NCBI RefSeq assembly: GCF_014836675.1
Contig: NZ_JACSQK010000001.1
Coordinates: 430,720-494,719 of the forward strand
Origin: Comamonas avium
GTDB lineage: Bacteria; Pseudomonadota; Gammaproteobacteria; Burkholderiales; Burkholderiaceae_C
Direction of reading: 5' to 3'
Length of the DNA: 64,000 bases
The first letter of the stretch is position 1; every line of letters begins with the position of its first letter. This document shows, piece by piece, positions 33,149 through 42,825 of the stretch. The notes under the pieces are model-generated. The model ran no database searches, was not told the origin of the DNA, and was given only the letters and a program-made list of their open reading frames with translations. The translations under genes and the position numbers were made by a program.

Positions 33149-36100
33149 ATGTTTGTTCACTTGCGCCTGCACACCGAGTTTTCCGTCATCGATGGAACTT
33201 GCCGAATCAATGATGCCATCAGTGCTGCTGCGGCAGATGGCCAACCCGCACTGGCTATTACAGACCTGAACAATTTGTTTGGGGCACTCAAATTTTACAA
33301 GGCAGGCAGAGGCAAAGGGGTAAAACCCATTTTGGGCGCAGAGCTCAATATGGAAGGTTTTGCCACGGGCACGACTTGCCGTGTACTGGTCTTGGTGCAG
33401 AGCCAGCAGGGTTATCACAACCTTTCGGAGATACTGGCCCGAGGCTGGACAGGCAATGTCTCCAAAGTCCAGGCACAACCGTTTTTCAAATGGGAGTGGC
33501 TGCAGGAGCTCAATGAAGGGCTGCTGCTGCTTTCTGGCGCAAATGCGGGGCCAGTGGGGCAACTCTTGCTGCGCGGCGACTCTCAGGGGGCAGCAGATGT
33601 TGCATTGCAGCTGGCCAGTACGTTTACACACAGATTTTATTTAGAGCTGCAACGCGCCGGGCGCAGTGAAGATGAAAAGCTGGTGGTGCAGACTGCACAA
33701 CTGGCTTCGCGGCTTAACTTGCCTGTGGTTGCCACGCACCCCATTCAATTTTCCAAGCCAGACGACTTTGAGTCGCATGAGACGCGGGTCTGCATTGCCG
33801 AGGGCGAAATTCTTGGCAATGCCAAGCGTGTGCGCCGTTTTACGCGCGAGCAATACTTCAAAAGCAGCGCGGACATGGAGCAGCTGTTTGCGGACATTCC
33901 TTCCGCCATCGAGAACACGCTGGAAATTGCGCGCAGATGCAGTGTGTCGTTGAAGCTGGGGACCTATTTCCTGCCAGATTTTCCGGCCCCGGGCGGTATG
34001 ACCATGGCGGATTACTTTCGCAAGGCTTCGTTCGAGGGGCTGGAGGACCGGCTTCAGCTGCTGTTCCCAGACGCCAAACTGCGCAGTAGCAAGCGTCCAG
34101 AGTACGTAGAGCGACTGGAGTTTGAGCTGGGCATCATCTTGAAGATGGGCTTTCCGGGCTACTTCCTGATCGTGGCTGACTTTATTAACTGGGCCAAGAA
34201 CAATGGATGTCCAGTAGGGCCGGGGCGTGGTTCTGGCGCTGGTTCGCTGGTGGCTTATGTGCTCAAGATTACCGACCTTGACCCTATTCACTACAACCTG
34301 CTGTTCGAACGTTTCTTGAATCCAGAGCGTGTTTCCATGCCTGACTTTGACGTGGACTTTTGTCAGGCTAACCGTGATCGGGTGATTGACTACGTCAAGG
34401 ACCGTTACGGGCGCAACGCGGTGAGCCAGATCGCCACCTTCGGCACCATGGCCGCTCGTGCGGTGATCCGCGATGTGGGCCGGGCCATGGACATGAGCTA
34501 TGGCTTTTGTGACGGTATCTCCAAGCTCATTCCAAACAAGCCGGGCTTGCATGTCACGCTGAAGTACCCGCCCAACCCCAAGAAAGACGGTGACAAGTAC
34601 ACCTATGCGATTGAAGCCGAGCCTGTCCTGGCGCAGCGCATTGAGCAGGAAGAAGACGTCAAAAACCTCATCGAGCTGGCGCAAAAACTGGAAGGGATGA
34701 CCCGCAATATCGGCATGCACGCGGGCGGCGTGGTGATTGCGCCCGGCAAGTTGACCGATTTTTGTCCCTTGTACCAGCAACCCGGCAGTGACTCTGCGGT
34801 CGCGATGTTCGACAAAGATGACGTGGAACAGATCGGCTTGGTGAAGTTCGACTTCTTGGGCCTGGCCACGCTGACTATTTTGGAGATCGCGCGCGAATTC
34901 ATCATGAAGCGCCACAAGGGGCAGGAAGACTTCAGGTTTGAGGAAATCCCGCTGGATGATCACCCAACTTACAAGTTGTTCCAGGAAGGCAAGACCGAAG
35001 CCGTCTTCCAGTTTGAATCACGCGGTATGCAAGGCATGCTGCGCGATGCCAAGCCTTCCCGTCTGGAAGACTTGATTGCCTTGAATGCGCTGTACCGGCC
35101 AGGTCCAATGGATCTGATTCCTTCTTTCGTGGCGCGCAAGCATGGCCGTGAAGAGATTGAGTATCCCCACCCTCTGGTAGAGAAGGTGCTCTCGGAAACT
35201 TACGGGATCATGGTCTACCAAGAGCAGGTGATGCAGACTGCGCAGATTCTGGGCGGGTATTCACTGGGTGGCGCTGACTTGCTGCGGCGGGCCATGGGTA
35301 AGAAGAAAGTGGAAGAGATGGTCATGCATCGCGCCACTTTCTGTGAAGGTGCTAGCAAGCAAGGCATTAGTGAAGACAAGGCGGGCGAAGTTTTCGACCT
35401 GATGGAAAAATTCGCCGGCTATGGCTTCAATAAGTCGCACGCAGCCGCGTATTCTTTGCTTGCCTACCACACGGCCTGGCTCAAGGTGCACTACACGGCG
35501 GAGTTCTTTTGCGGGAATATGACCGTGGAAATGGACAACACCGACAAGCTGAAGGTGCTGTACGAAGATGCCTTGAAGATGGGCATGACGTTTGAGATGC
35601 CTGACGTGAACCGTGGGGGCTATCGCTTTGAGCCTGTGACAGACAAGGTGATTCGCTACGGTCTGGGTGCCATTAAGGGCACCGGCCAGCAGGCCATTGA
35701 AGCCATCATCGCCGCCCGTGAGGGCAATGGTGTCGGGCCAGATGCGCATGTCAAAGGCCCATTCAAGAGTCTCTTTGACTTTTGTACCCGCGTGGATCGC
35801 AGTAAGTTGAATAAACGCACCTTGGAGGCGCTGATCAAAGCCGGTGGGTTCGACAGCATCCACCTCGATCGTGCATCGTTGGTAGCCTCGGTGGATACCG
35901 CGTTTGAGTATTCCAGCGCACAGCTGGCCAATGCGAACCAGGGCGGGCTGTTTGACATGATGGGCGCCGACGCCCAGGGCTCAAGTGCGCAGGAGCCGCC
36001 CCTGGCAGATACCTTGCCCTGGGGTATCAAAACACGGCTGACGCAGGAAAAGCTGGCGGTGGGCTTTTATATCTCCGGCCACCTGTTTGACGAAGTAGAG

Positions 36101-36694
36101 CAGGAGGTGCGCAACTTCATACGCACCCCCTTGAGCGAGTTGAGCGACAGCCGTGAGCCTCAGTTGCTGGCAGGCATTGTCAGCGACCTTCGGGTAATCA
36201 ACGGCCAGCGCGGCAAGCTGTGTCTGTTCAAGCTCGACGATAAGAGCGCGGTGCTGGAAGCCTCTATTGACGAGGCAACGCTGAACGCCAATAGCGACCT
36301 CTTGAAGGACGATGAGTTTGTCGTCATCAGTGGCCGTGTGCAAAACGACCATTTCAGCGGTGGTTTACGCCTGAAGGCCCAGAAGGTTTTCAGCTTGGGC
36401 GATGCCCGCTGCCGTTTCGCACGCTATCTGCAGATCGATGCTGCGCACAAGATGCCCGACGTCACGCGTATTTTGCGAGAGTTCCCTGCCTTGGTGGACT
36501 CAAGCGAAGAGGGCGAGGTGGTGCGTGGCTTGAAGATTCGACTGGGGGTGCGCTGCCAAGATGGTGATACTGCAGCCTTGGCGGAACTGGACATGGGGGA
36601 GCGAAACAAGTTTTACCCCAGTGATGCAGCCCTGGCAGCATGGCGTGCTGAAACCGGCAATGTCGGCTGCCAGATTGTGTGGCGTAACGCTTGA
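33149..36694 (+). CDS. dnaE: DNA polymerase III alpha subunit DnaE
   Basis: About 1181 residues from MFVHLRLHTEFSVIDGT, the conserved family N-terminus; an ATG three codons earlier (33140) and a longer frame to 33032 are less likely. Domains: PHP domain (about 1-275), palm/fingers with catalytic acidic residues in MPDFDVDFCQANRDRV, GPGRGSGAGSLVAYVL and the FQFESRGMQGMLR segment, then helix-hairpin-helix and OB domains (KLCLFKLDDKSAVLEASI). It is the replicative polymerase, E. coli-type DnaE1. Monocistronic; 118 bp before clpS. Confidence 0.95.
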   Translation: MFVHLRLHTEFSVIDGTCRINDAISAAAADGQPALAITDLNNLFGALKFYKAGRGKGVKPILGAELNMEGFATGTTCRVLVLVQSQQGYHNLSEILARGWTGNVSKVQAQPFFKWEWLQELNEGLLLLSGANAGPVGQLLLRGDSQGAADVALQLASTFTHRFYLELQRAGRSEDEKLVVQTAQLASRLNLPVVATHPIQFSKPDDFESHETRVCIAEGEILGNAKRVRRFTREQYFKSSADMEQLFADIPSAIENTLEIARRCSVSLKLGTYFLPDFPAPGGMTMADYFRKASFEGLEDRLQLLFPDAKLRSSKRPEYVERLEFELGIILKMGFPGYFLIVADFINWAKNNGCPVGPGRGSGAGSLVAYVLKITDLDPIHYNLLFERFLNPERVSMPDFDVDFCQANRDRVIDYVKDRYGRNAVSQIATFGTMAARAVIRDVGRAMDMSYGFCDGISKLIPNKPGLHVTLKYPPNPKKDGDKYTYAIEAEPVLAQRIEQEEDVKNLIELAQKLEGMTRNIGMHAGGVVIAPGKLTDFCPLYQQPGSDSAVAMFDKDDVEQIGLVKFDFLGLATLTILEIAREFIMKRHKGQEDFRFEEIPLDDHPTYKLFQEGKTEAVFQFESRGMQGMLRDAKPSRLEDLIALNALYRPGPMDLIPSFVARKHGREEIEYPHPLVEKVLSETYGIMVYQEQVMQTAQILGGYSLGGADLLRRAMGKKKVEEMVMHRATFCEGASKQGISEDKAGEVFDLMEKFAGYGFNKSHAAAYSLLAYHTAWLKVHYTAEFFCGNMTVEMDNTDKLKVLYEDALKMGMTFEMPDVNRGGYRFEPVTDKVIRYGLGAIKGTGQQAIEAIIAAREGNGVGPDAHVKGPFKSLFDFCTRVDRSKLNKRTLEALIKAGGFDSIHLDRASLVASVDTAFEYSSAQLANANQGGLFDMMGADAQGSSAQEPPLADTLPWGIKTRLTQEKLAVGFYISGHLFDEVEQEVRNFIRTPLSELSDSREPQLLAGIVSDLRVINGQRGKLCLFKLDDKSAVLEASIDEATLNANSDLLKDDEFVVISGRVQNDHFSGGLRLKAQKVFSLGDARCRFARYLQIDAAHKMPDVTRILREFPALVDSSEEGEVVRGLKIRLGVRCQDGDTAALAELDMGERNKFYPSDAALAAWRAETGNVGCQIVWRNA

Positions 36695-36812
36695 CCGCAG
36701 CATGTAGTCCATCAACTTACGGTGTCCTACATGATGTTTCTTGAAATGACCCTTTTCGAGCCCAAATAAAAGCATGAAAAATGAATGCGGGCTGATCGCT
36801 AGAATGAAATTC

Positions 36813-37172
36813 ATGGCTACCCAACAACCTCCGCATCGCCCTACATTGCCAGACCAGATCCATAGGGAGGATGATGGCAACTCAGTGGTGCTGGAAAGGC
36901 GCAAGCAAAAGGTTGCGCCGCCCCCGATGTACCAAGTGGTCATGCTCAATGATGACTTCACTCCTATGGAGTTTGTGATTGAAGTGCTGCAAGAATTCTT
37001 TAGCAAAGATAAGGAGCAGGCTACGCAAATCATGCTCAAAATTCATCTGGACGGACGCGGCGTATGTGGTGTCTATTCCCGCGATATTGCTGCCACCAAA
37101 GTGGAGCAAGTGCTTCAAGCTGCCCAGCAAGCTGGTCATCCGCTGCAAGCTGTAAGCGAGCCTATTGAATAA
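36813..37172 (+). CDS. clpS: ATP-dependent Clp protease adaptor ClpS
   Basis: 119 residues from [10 protein letters not shown]; an ATG 13 codons upstream is in frame but gives an atypical leader. The family core is clear: [60 protein letters not shown]. The Asn-Asp-Asp segment binds N-degron amino termini. ClpS delivers N-end-rule substrates to ClpA, whose gene follows by 62 bp, the conserved clpS-clpA pair. Confidence 0.94.
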   Translation: MATQQPPHRPTLPDQIHREDDGNSVVLERRKQKVAPPPMYQVVMLNDDFTPMEFVIEVLQEFFSKDKEQATQIMLKIHLDGRGVCGVYSRDIAATKVEQVLQAAQQAGHPLQAVSEPIE

Positions 37173-37234
37173 ATGGTGTTCGCCCTGACCTATACACACA
37201 GTCTCATAAACCGCAAGCACAAAGGAGTTCGTAC

Positions 37235-39577
37235 ATGATTGCCCAAGAACTGGAAGTCAGCTTGCACATGGCATTCGTGGAAGCCCGTCAACAGCGCCAC
37301 GAATTCATTACCGTAGAACATTTATTGCAAGCGCTGCTGGATAACCCCAGCGCTTCCGACGTGCTGCGCGCCTGCTCCGCCAACGTGGATGATCTGCGCG
37401 CCTCGCTGAGCAACTTCATCAAAGACAACACGCCTCAGGTGTCTGGCTCTGAAGAGGTCGATACACAGCCTACGCTGGGTTTTCAGCGCGTGATTCAGCG
37501 CGCCATCATGCATGTGCAGTCCACAGGCAATGGCAAAAAAGAAGTCACTGGCGCCAATGTGCTGGTAGCTATCTTTGGCGAGAAAGACTCGCACGCCGTG
37601 TATTACCTGCACCAGCAGGGGGTGACGCGTCTGGACGTGGTCAACTACATTGCCCACGGCATTCGCAAGAGCGATCCACCAGAGCCCGCCAAGTCTGATA
37701 CAGGCATGGAAGGCGAAGATACCGGCGGCATGGGCAGTGAGCGTGCAGAAAAAGCTTCTCCTCTGGAGCAATTCACGCAGAACCTGAACCAGGCGGCCAA
37801 AGACGGCAAGATTGATCCGTTGATTGGTCGTGACTACGAGGTAGAGCGCACCATCCAGATCCTGTGCCGCCGTCGCAAAAACAACCCGTTGCTCGTGGGT
37901 GAGGCAGGTGTGGGTAAAACCGCCATTGCCGAAGGCCTGGCCTGGCGCATTACGGAAGGCACGGTGCCAGAGGTGCTGTCCGAAGCGGTGGTCTATTCTC
38001 TGGACATGGGCGCCTTGCTGGCCGGAACCAAGTACCGGGGCGATTTTGAGCAGCGCTTGAAGGGCGTGCTCAAAACGCTCAAAGAAAAGCCCAACGCGAT
38101 TTTGTTTATCGACGAAATCCACACCCTGATCGGTGCCGGTGCGGCCTCTGGCGGCACTTTGGATGCCTCCAATTTGCTCAAGCCTGCGCTGTCCAGCGGT
38201 CAGCTCAAGTGCATTGGTGCGACCACCTTTACGGAATACCGCGGTATTTTCGAAAAAGACTCGGCCCTGTCACGCCGCTTCCAGAAAGTGGATGTGGTGG
38301 AGCCTACCGTGGTTGAGACCATTGAAATTCTCAAGGGGCTCAAGTCACGGTTTGAAGAGCACCATGGTGTGCAGTACACCACCGAGGCACTGCAAGCTGC
38401 GGCGGAGCTGTCTGCCAAGTACATCAATGACCGTCACTTGCCTGACAAGGCCATTGATGTCATTGACGAAGCTGGCGCTGCCCAGCGTGTCAAGCAGCCC
38501 GCTGCGCGCAAAGACACCGTCACCCGCACCGAGATTGAAGAAATCGTTGCCAAGATTGCCCGCATTCCGCCTGCCAACGTCTCCAACGACGACCGCAGCA
38601 AGCTGCAAACCCTGGAGCGTGACCTCAAGAGTGTGGTGTTTGGCCAGGACAAGGCTCTGGAAGTTCTGGCCAGTGCCGTCAAGATGGCGCGCTCTGGTCT
38701 GGGCAAGCCAGAAAAGCCGATTGGCTCGTTCCTGTTCAGTGGCCCCACCGGTGTGGGCAAGACAGAAGCGGCCAAGCAGCTGGCCTACATTCTGGGCGTG
38801 GACCTGATTCGCTTTGACATGTCTGAATACATGGAGCGCCATGCAGTCAGTCGCCTCATCGGTGCGCCTCCCGGGTATGTCGGCTACGACCAAGGTGGCC
38901 TGCTGACAGAGGCAGTGACCAAGAAGCCGCACTCCGTGCTGCTGCTCGATGAAATTGAGAAGGCACACCCTGACATCTTCAACGTGCTGCTGCAGGTGAT
39001 GGACCACGGCACGCTGACGGACAACAACGGGCGCAAGGCAGATTTTCGCAACGTGATCGTCATCATGACGACCAATGCGGGCGCTGAAGCCATGCAAAAG
39101 TCGGTGATGGGCTTTACCACCCAGCGCCAGGTGGGCGATGAAATGGTGGACATCAAACGCCTGTTCACCCCTGAGTTCCGCAACCGTCTGGATGCCATCG
39201 TCAGCTTCAAGCCGCTGGATGAACAGATCATCTTGCGTGTGGTTGACAAGTTCTTGCTGCAACTGGAGCAGCAGCTGGCCGAGAAGAAGGTGGAAGTTTC
39301 TTTCAGCGACAAGCTGCGCAAGCATCTGGCCGCCAAGGGCTTCGATCCTTCCATGGGTGCACGCCCCATGCAGCGCCTGATTCAGGACACCATCCGCCGC
39401 TCGCTGGCTGATGAGCTGCTGTTTGGCCAGCTGGTCAACGGTGGACGCCTGGAAGTGGAATGGGATGCGCAGGCCAACGAAGGCAAGGGCGATGTGGTGC
39501 TGGACATCACGCCGTTGCCGGACAAGGAAAGCAAGTCCGAACCTGCAGAACCTCAGCAGGCCACTGCGGCAGATTAA
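37235..39577 (+). CDS. clpA: ATP-dependent Clp protease ATP-binding subunit ClpA
   Basis: 780 residues. An N-terminal Clp-N double repeat (about 1-145, binding ClpS) is followed by two AAA+ modules: Walker [10 protein letters not shown] with [12 protein letters not shown] (first) and GPTGVGKTE with [15 protein letters not shown] (second). The C-terminal part has [20 protein letters not shown], and a Glu/Pro-rich tail ends it. ClpA unfolds substrates for ClpP. Strong ribosome site AAAGGAG before the ATG. Terminator at 39594-39628. Confidence 0.96.
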   Translation: MIAQELEVSLHMAFVEARQQRHEFITVEHLLQALLDNPSASDVLRACSANVDDLRASLSNFIKDNTPQVSGSEEVDTQPTLGFQRVIQRAIMHVQSTGNGKKEVTGANVLVAIFGEKDSHAVYYLHQQGVTRLDVVNYIAHGIRKSDPPEPAKSDTGMEGEDTGGMGSERAEKASPLEQFTQNLNQAAKDGKIDPLIGRDYEVERTIQILCRRRKNNPLLVGEAGVGKTAIAEGLAWRITEGTVPEVLSEAVVYSLDMGALLAGTKYRGDFEQRLKGVLKTLKEKPNAILFIDEIHTLIGAGAASGGTLDASNLLKPALSSGQLKCIGATTFTEYRGIFEKDSALSRRFQKVDVVEPTVVETIEILKGLKSRFEEHHGVQYTTEALQAAAELSAKYINDRHLPDKAIDVIDEAGAAQRVKQPAARKDTVTRTEIEEIVAKIARIPPANVSNDDRSKLQTLERDLKSVVFGQDKALEVLASAVKMARSGLGKPEKPIGSFLFSGPTGVGKTEAAKQLAYILGVDLIRFDMSEYMERHAVSRLIGAPPGYVGYDQGGLLTEAVTKKPHSVLLLDEIEKAHPDIFNVLLQVMDHGTLTDNNGRKADFRNVIVIMTTNAGAEAMQKSVMGFTTQRQVGDEMVDIKRLFTPEFRNRLDAIVSFKPLDEQIILRVVDKFLLQLEQQLAEKKVEVSFSDKLRKHLAAKGFDPSMGARPMQRLIQDTIRRSLADELLFGQLVNGGRLEVEWDAQANEGKGDVVLDITPLPDKESKSEPAEPQQATAAD

Positions 39578-39593
39578 AAGCGCCGCATGCTGC

Positions 39594-39628
39594 AAAAAGC
39601 CGACAGCTTTCAAGCTGCCGGCTTTTTT
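39594..39628 (+). terminator. Terminator after clpA
   Basis: A long stem GCCG-CAGCTT / AAGCTG-CGGC with one mismatch, flanked by A5 and T7, begins 17 bases after the clpA stop. Confidence 0.88.
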
Positions 39629-39702
39629 TATGGCTGCACGCTTTTAGCCGCACTTCACAGGCTACAGTCAGCCCCAAACAATTAAGCAAATCAGGAGCAG
39701 AT

Positions 39703-41157
39703 GTGGGCACTATGTTGCAGTGGTTCACCCGTGAACATGTCATGTTGACGCTGTCCATCTTGTGGTCGGTGTACGTGGTCATTGTTGGCGTCTGGATTTT
39801 GTTGCAGCGTCGCGCTCCGGTGGCAACGCTCAGCTGGCTGCTGTCGATGGCGGTGATCCCCATCATCGGCCTTGGGGTGTACTACTTTCTGGGCCCCAGG
39901 CGATTAAAGCGCCAGCGTTTTCGCCGTTTGCGCAGCCGCCGCCGCTCACGCGTGCGCGGCAGCATTGCCCGTTTGAAAGAGAAGGTGCCCCAGGCCCCAG
40001 AGCGGCTGCACCAGGTGGCCAAGCTGGTGACGGCATCCACCAATTTCCCGGTCAGCACTGCAGACAATGTGGAGCTGCTGGTAGGTGGTGCGGCCACGTT
40101 TGACAGCATCATGGCTGCCGTGCGCAACGCCCAGCACTCCATCCACATGGAGTACTACATTTTTGAGCCCGACCAAACGGGCCTGGGCTTGCTGGAGGCC
40201 CTGTGCGAGAAAGCACGGCAAGGCGTGGCCGTGCGTTTGCTGGTTGACGCCCTGGGCTCCAAAAAACTCATGAGCAAGCACTACCAGCGTCTGGAAGAGG
40301 CCGGTGGTGAATTTGCACTGTTTCACCCCACCAAGTTTGGCCGCCGCGTGCGGCCGGTCATCAACTTTCGCAGCCACCGCAAGATTGTGGTGATTGATGG
40401 GCGCATTGGTTACACCGGCGGCGTCAACATCACTGATGAAGAAGACAAGCGCATCTTGCACAATGCCTACCACGACGTACACGTGCGGCTGGAAGGCCCG
40501 GTCGTGAACTGGCTGCAGACGGTGTTTTTGGAAGACTGGAGCTATGCGCTCGATTACAACCGCAAAAACGAGCCCAGCGATATTGAGGCCTTGCTGCCTG
40601 ACCTGCCGGATGGCGATCAGGTGGTGCAGATCATGGCCTCTGGGCCAGACAGCAGCATGGAAGCCATTCACCGCGTGCACATCTCAGCGATTCATGCCGC
40701 ACACAAGCGCCTGTGGCTGACCACGCCATACTTTGTGCCCACTGAGGCCGCCATGCTGGCGCTGACCAATGCGGCTTTGCGCGGTGTGGATGTGTGCTTG
40801 CTGGTGCCGGAAAAGTCAGACTCCAAAATCGTGACCGCTGCGGCACGCTCATACTTTGATGAGCTGATCAGCTGTGGCGTCAAAGTGTTTGAATACCACG
40901 CCCGCATGCTGCATTCCAAAACCATGGTGGTGGACGACATGGTGGGCATTATTGGAACGGCCAATTTTGACAACCGCAGCTTTCGCCTGAACTACGAAGT
41001 GTGTGCCGTAGTTTATGGCGAGAGTTTTGCCGCCAAGCTCGATCAGCAGTTCCAGGAAGACCTGACCCACGCCCGGCGCGTAGGCTATGCGCGCCCTCAA
41101 AGCTTTCTGCAGCGCTTGGGTGATTCGCTGGCGCGGCTGTTTTCGCCTTTGCTTTAG
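39703..41157 (+). CDS. Cardiolipin synthase (phospholipase D family)
   Basis: About 484 residues. I favour the GTG at 39703 because AGGAG (39693-39697) lies five bases before it; the ATG at 39712 would sit 14 bases away. Two N-terminal TM helices (HVMLTLSILWSVYVVIVGVWIL and TLSWLLSMAVIPIIGLGVYYFL) are followed by two HKD motifs: SHRKIVVIDGRIGYTGGVN and HSKTMVVDDMVGIIGTANFDN. Resembles ClsA, which condenses two phosphatidylglycerols to cardiolipin at the inner membrane. Monocistronic behind the clpA terminator. Confidence 0.9.
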   Translation: MGTMLQWFTREHVMLTLSILWSVYVVIVGVWILLQRRAPVATLSWLLSMAVIPIIGLGVYYFLGPRRLKRQRFRRLRSRRRSRVRGSIARLKEKVPQAPERLHQVAKLVTASTNFPVSTADNVELLVGGAATFDSIMAAVRNAQHSIHMEYYIFEPDQTGLGLLEALCEKARQGVAVRLLVDALGSKKLMSKHYQRLEEAGGEFALFHPTKFGRRVRPVINFRSHRKIVVIDGRIGYTGGVNITDEEDKRILHNAYHDVHVRLEGPVVNWLQTVFLEDWSYALDYNRKNEPSDIEALLPDLPDGDQVVQIMASGPDSSMEAIHRVHISAIHAAHKRLWLTTPYFVPTEAAMLALTNAALRGVDVCLLVPEKSDSKIVTAAARSYFDELISCGVKVFEYHARMLHSKTMVVDDMVGIIGTANFDNRSFRLNYEVCAVVYGESFAAKLDQQFQEDLTHARRVGYARPQSFLQRLGDSLARLFSPLL

Positions 41158-41210
41158 TTGCAGTTGGTGCGCGAAAGGTGCAACAGGGTAAAGCAGTGTT
41201 TATATTGTTT

Positions 41211-41298
41211 TAATAGCTGCTAAGGCTTATCAGTAAAGGTTTTCAGATATAAAACTATCTAAAAACCTTTGTTGATAAGCGCTGGTAGCTCTTCTTTT
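41211..41298. repeat. Dispersed palindromic repeat, copy B
   Basis: Outer arms TAATAGCTGCTAAGGCTTATC and GATAAGCGCTGGTAGCTC; inner hairpin AAGGTTTTCAGATA / TATCTAAAAACCTT with one mismatch around TAAAAC. Same architecture and partly identical bases as copy A. Confidence 0.8.
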
Positions 41299-41425
41299 AA
41301 TATATTTGAATCATGGCGCCCAGGCAGCTTGAGCGCTGTGCACGCTGCGCCAGCCAGCCAAAGTATGGCGGTAGAGGCCAGGTGCAAAACCGCCATGCAG
41401 TGTTCGATGGCGCGGTGTTGGGCCC

Positions 41426-41449
41426 AAAAAAAAGCGCCTTGCGGCGCTT
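41426..41449 (-). terminator. Terminator after the Bug protein gene
   Basis: Minus strand: AAGCGCC / GGCGCTT with a four-base loop, then eight T residues, six bases after the stop codon. Confidence 0.88.
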
Positions 41450-41455
41450 GGGGGT

Positions 41456-42442
41456 TCAGTCGGCGGTGATGCCGGCCGATTTGATGAGGGCTGTCCAGCG
41501 GTCGGTTTCAGTCTTCAGGTGCTGGCCCAGCGCCTGCGGGGTGCTGCCAATGGGCTCTGCGCCAATAAAGTCCAGACGCTTTTTGACCTCCGGGTCGGTC
41601 ATGGCTTCGTTGAGCGTTTTGCCCAGCTTTTCCACAATGGCCGGTGGCGTGCCTGCAGGCATGAAGGCGGCAAACCATGGCGAGACTTCGTAGCCGGTGA
41701 TGCCCGCTTCTGCCAGCGTGGGCACGTCAGGAAGGCTGGTGGAGCGCGTTTTGGTGGTCACGCCCAGTGCTTTGAGTTTGCCAGCCTGAATGTGCGGGCG
41801 CGCCGAGGTGATGCTGTCAAACATCACATCGACCTGGCCACCCAGCAAATCGGTGATTGCAGGGCCGCTACCACGGTAGGGAATGTGCAGCATTTTGACG
41901 CCGGTCAGCGCGGTGAAATTGGCGCCCGCCAGGTGAATGGATGTGCCATTGCCTGCCGACGCGTAGGTCAGCTTGTCGGGGTTTTGCTGCGCCTTGGCGA
42001 CCAGATCCCTGGCGCTCTTGATGTCTTTTTGATGGGGGCTGACCACCAGCACATTGGGCACCACTGCCAGCAGGCTGACAGGGGCAAAGTCTTTGATGGG
42101 GTTGTAGCTCAGCTTGTTGTAGAGCGCGCCATTGGTGGCCATGCCGATGGAGGTGATCATCAGCGTGTAGCCGTCAGCAGGCTGCTTGGCCACGTAGTCA
42201 GCGCCAATATTGCCGCCAGCACCGGCTTTGTTTTCTACGATGAAGGGCTGGCCCAGCTTGCGGCTGGCCACCTCGCCCAGCGTGCGGGCAATGGCATCCA
42301 TGGCACCGCCGGGTGGAAAGGGCACCACCCATTTCACGGGCTTTGAAGGCCAGTTGCTGGCGTCGTCCTGCGCCCATGCGGGGCTGCCCACGGCTGCCAG
42401 TACGGCCAGTGCAAGTGTTTGCTGAATAAAAGTGCGCTTCAT
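41456..42442 (-). CDS. Bug-family tripartite tricarboxylate transporter substrate-binding protein
   Basis: 328 residues with a signal peptide (MKRTFIQQTLALAVLAAVGSPAWA). The family patterns are KPVKWVVPFPPGGAMDAIAR, GAGGNIGADYVAKQPADGYTL and PDVPTLAEAGITGYEVSPWFA. Periplasmic binding proteins of this class are greatly expanded in Comamonadaceae and Alcaligenaceae and bind carboxylic acids. No TctA/TctB membrane genes are adjacent. It lies 60 bp after catC on the same strand, so it may capture an aromatic acid or a muconate-pathway compound; the ligand is unknown. Confidence 0.92.
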   Translation of the reverse strand: MKRTFIQQTLALAVLAAVGSPAWAQDDASNWPSKPVKWVVPFPPGGAMDAIARTLGEVASRKLGQPFIVENKAGAGGNIGADYVAKQPADGYTLMITSIGMATNGALYNKLSYNPIKDFAPVSLLAVVPNVLVVSPHQKDIKSARDLVAKAQQNPDKLTYASAGNGTSIHLAGANFTALTGVKMLHIPYRGSGPAITDLLGGQVDVMFDSITSARPHIQAGKLKALGVTTKTRSTSLPDVPTLAEAGITGYEVSPWFAAFMPAGTPPAIVEKLGKTLNEAMTDPEVKKRLDFIGAEPIGSTPQALGQHLKTETDRWTALIKSAGITAD

Positions 42443-42502
42443 GGTTTGTCTCCCCGTTCGGGTTTTGTTTGTGGTGGTGAATGTGGCGTCTGAGGCTGGC
42501 GC

Positions 42503-42784
42503 TTAGCTGGCGATAGCCGATGGGTGGCACGCCAAAGGTGTGACATGGATATCCATGTAATCAAACAGTGGCAGGCCTTGCAGCAACTGGTGCAGCTCGT
42601 CGTTGGAGCTGACGTTGAAGATGCTGTAGTTGGCGTACTCGCCCACTACGCGCCAGATGGACTGCCAGCGGCCATCGTGCTGCAGCGCTTGCGAGTAGGC
42701 CTTTTCACGGGCTTTGATGTCTTGGACTTGTACGGCGGGCAGGTCATGGGGAATGCGGACATCCATTCTGACGAGAAATAGCAT
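42503..42784 (-). CDS. catC: Muconolactone delta-isomerase CatC
   Basis: 93 residues, the family length. MLFLVRMDVRIPHDLP at the start, EKAYSQALQHDGRWQSIWRV in the middle, and NYSIFNVSSNDELHQLLQGL with LPLFDYMDIHVTPLACHPS at the end match CatC closely. The enzyme shifts the double bond of (+)-muconolactone to give beta-ketoadipate enol-lactone in the catechol ortho-cleavage pathway. It follows catB by 41 bp. Confidence 0.93.
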   Translation of the reverse strand: MLFLVRMDVRIPHDLPAVQVQDIKAREKAYSQALQHDGRWQSIWRVVGEYANYSIFNVSSNDELHQLLQGLPLFDYMDIHVTPLACHPSAIAS

Positions 42785-42825
42785 GGTGAATCTTTTAAAG
42801 GAGGGATGAAAGAAGGGGCGAAAAC

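Larger units (their letters stand above)
41158..41455. other. Intergenic region with repeat and terminator
   Basis: Contains palindrome copy B (41211-41298) and the minus-strand terminator (41426-41449). Between them, about 120 bp of G+C-rich sequence looks like old coding DNA, but I cannot name it. Confidence 0.5.

Noticed and set aside
33641..34963. 440-codon open frame antisense to dnaE
   Set aside because: Shadow of a clearly identified gene; no recognisable protein features.
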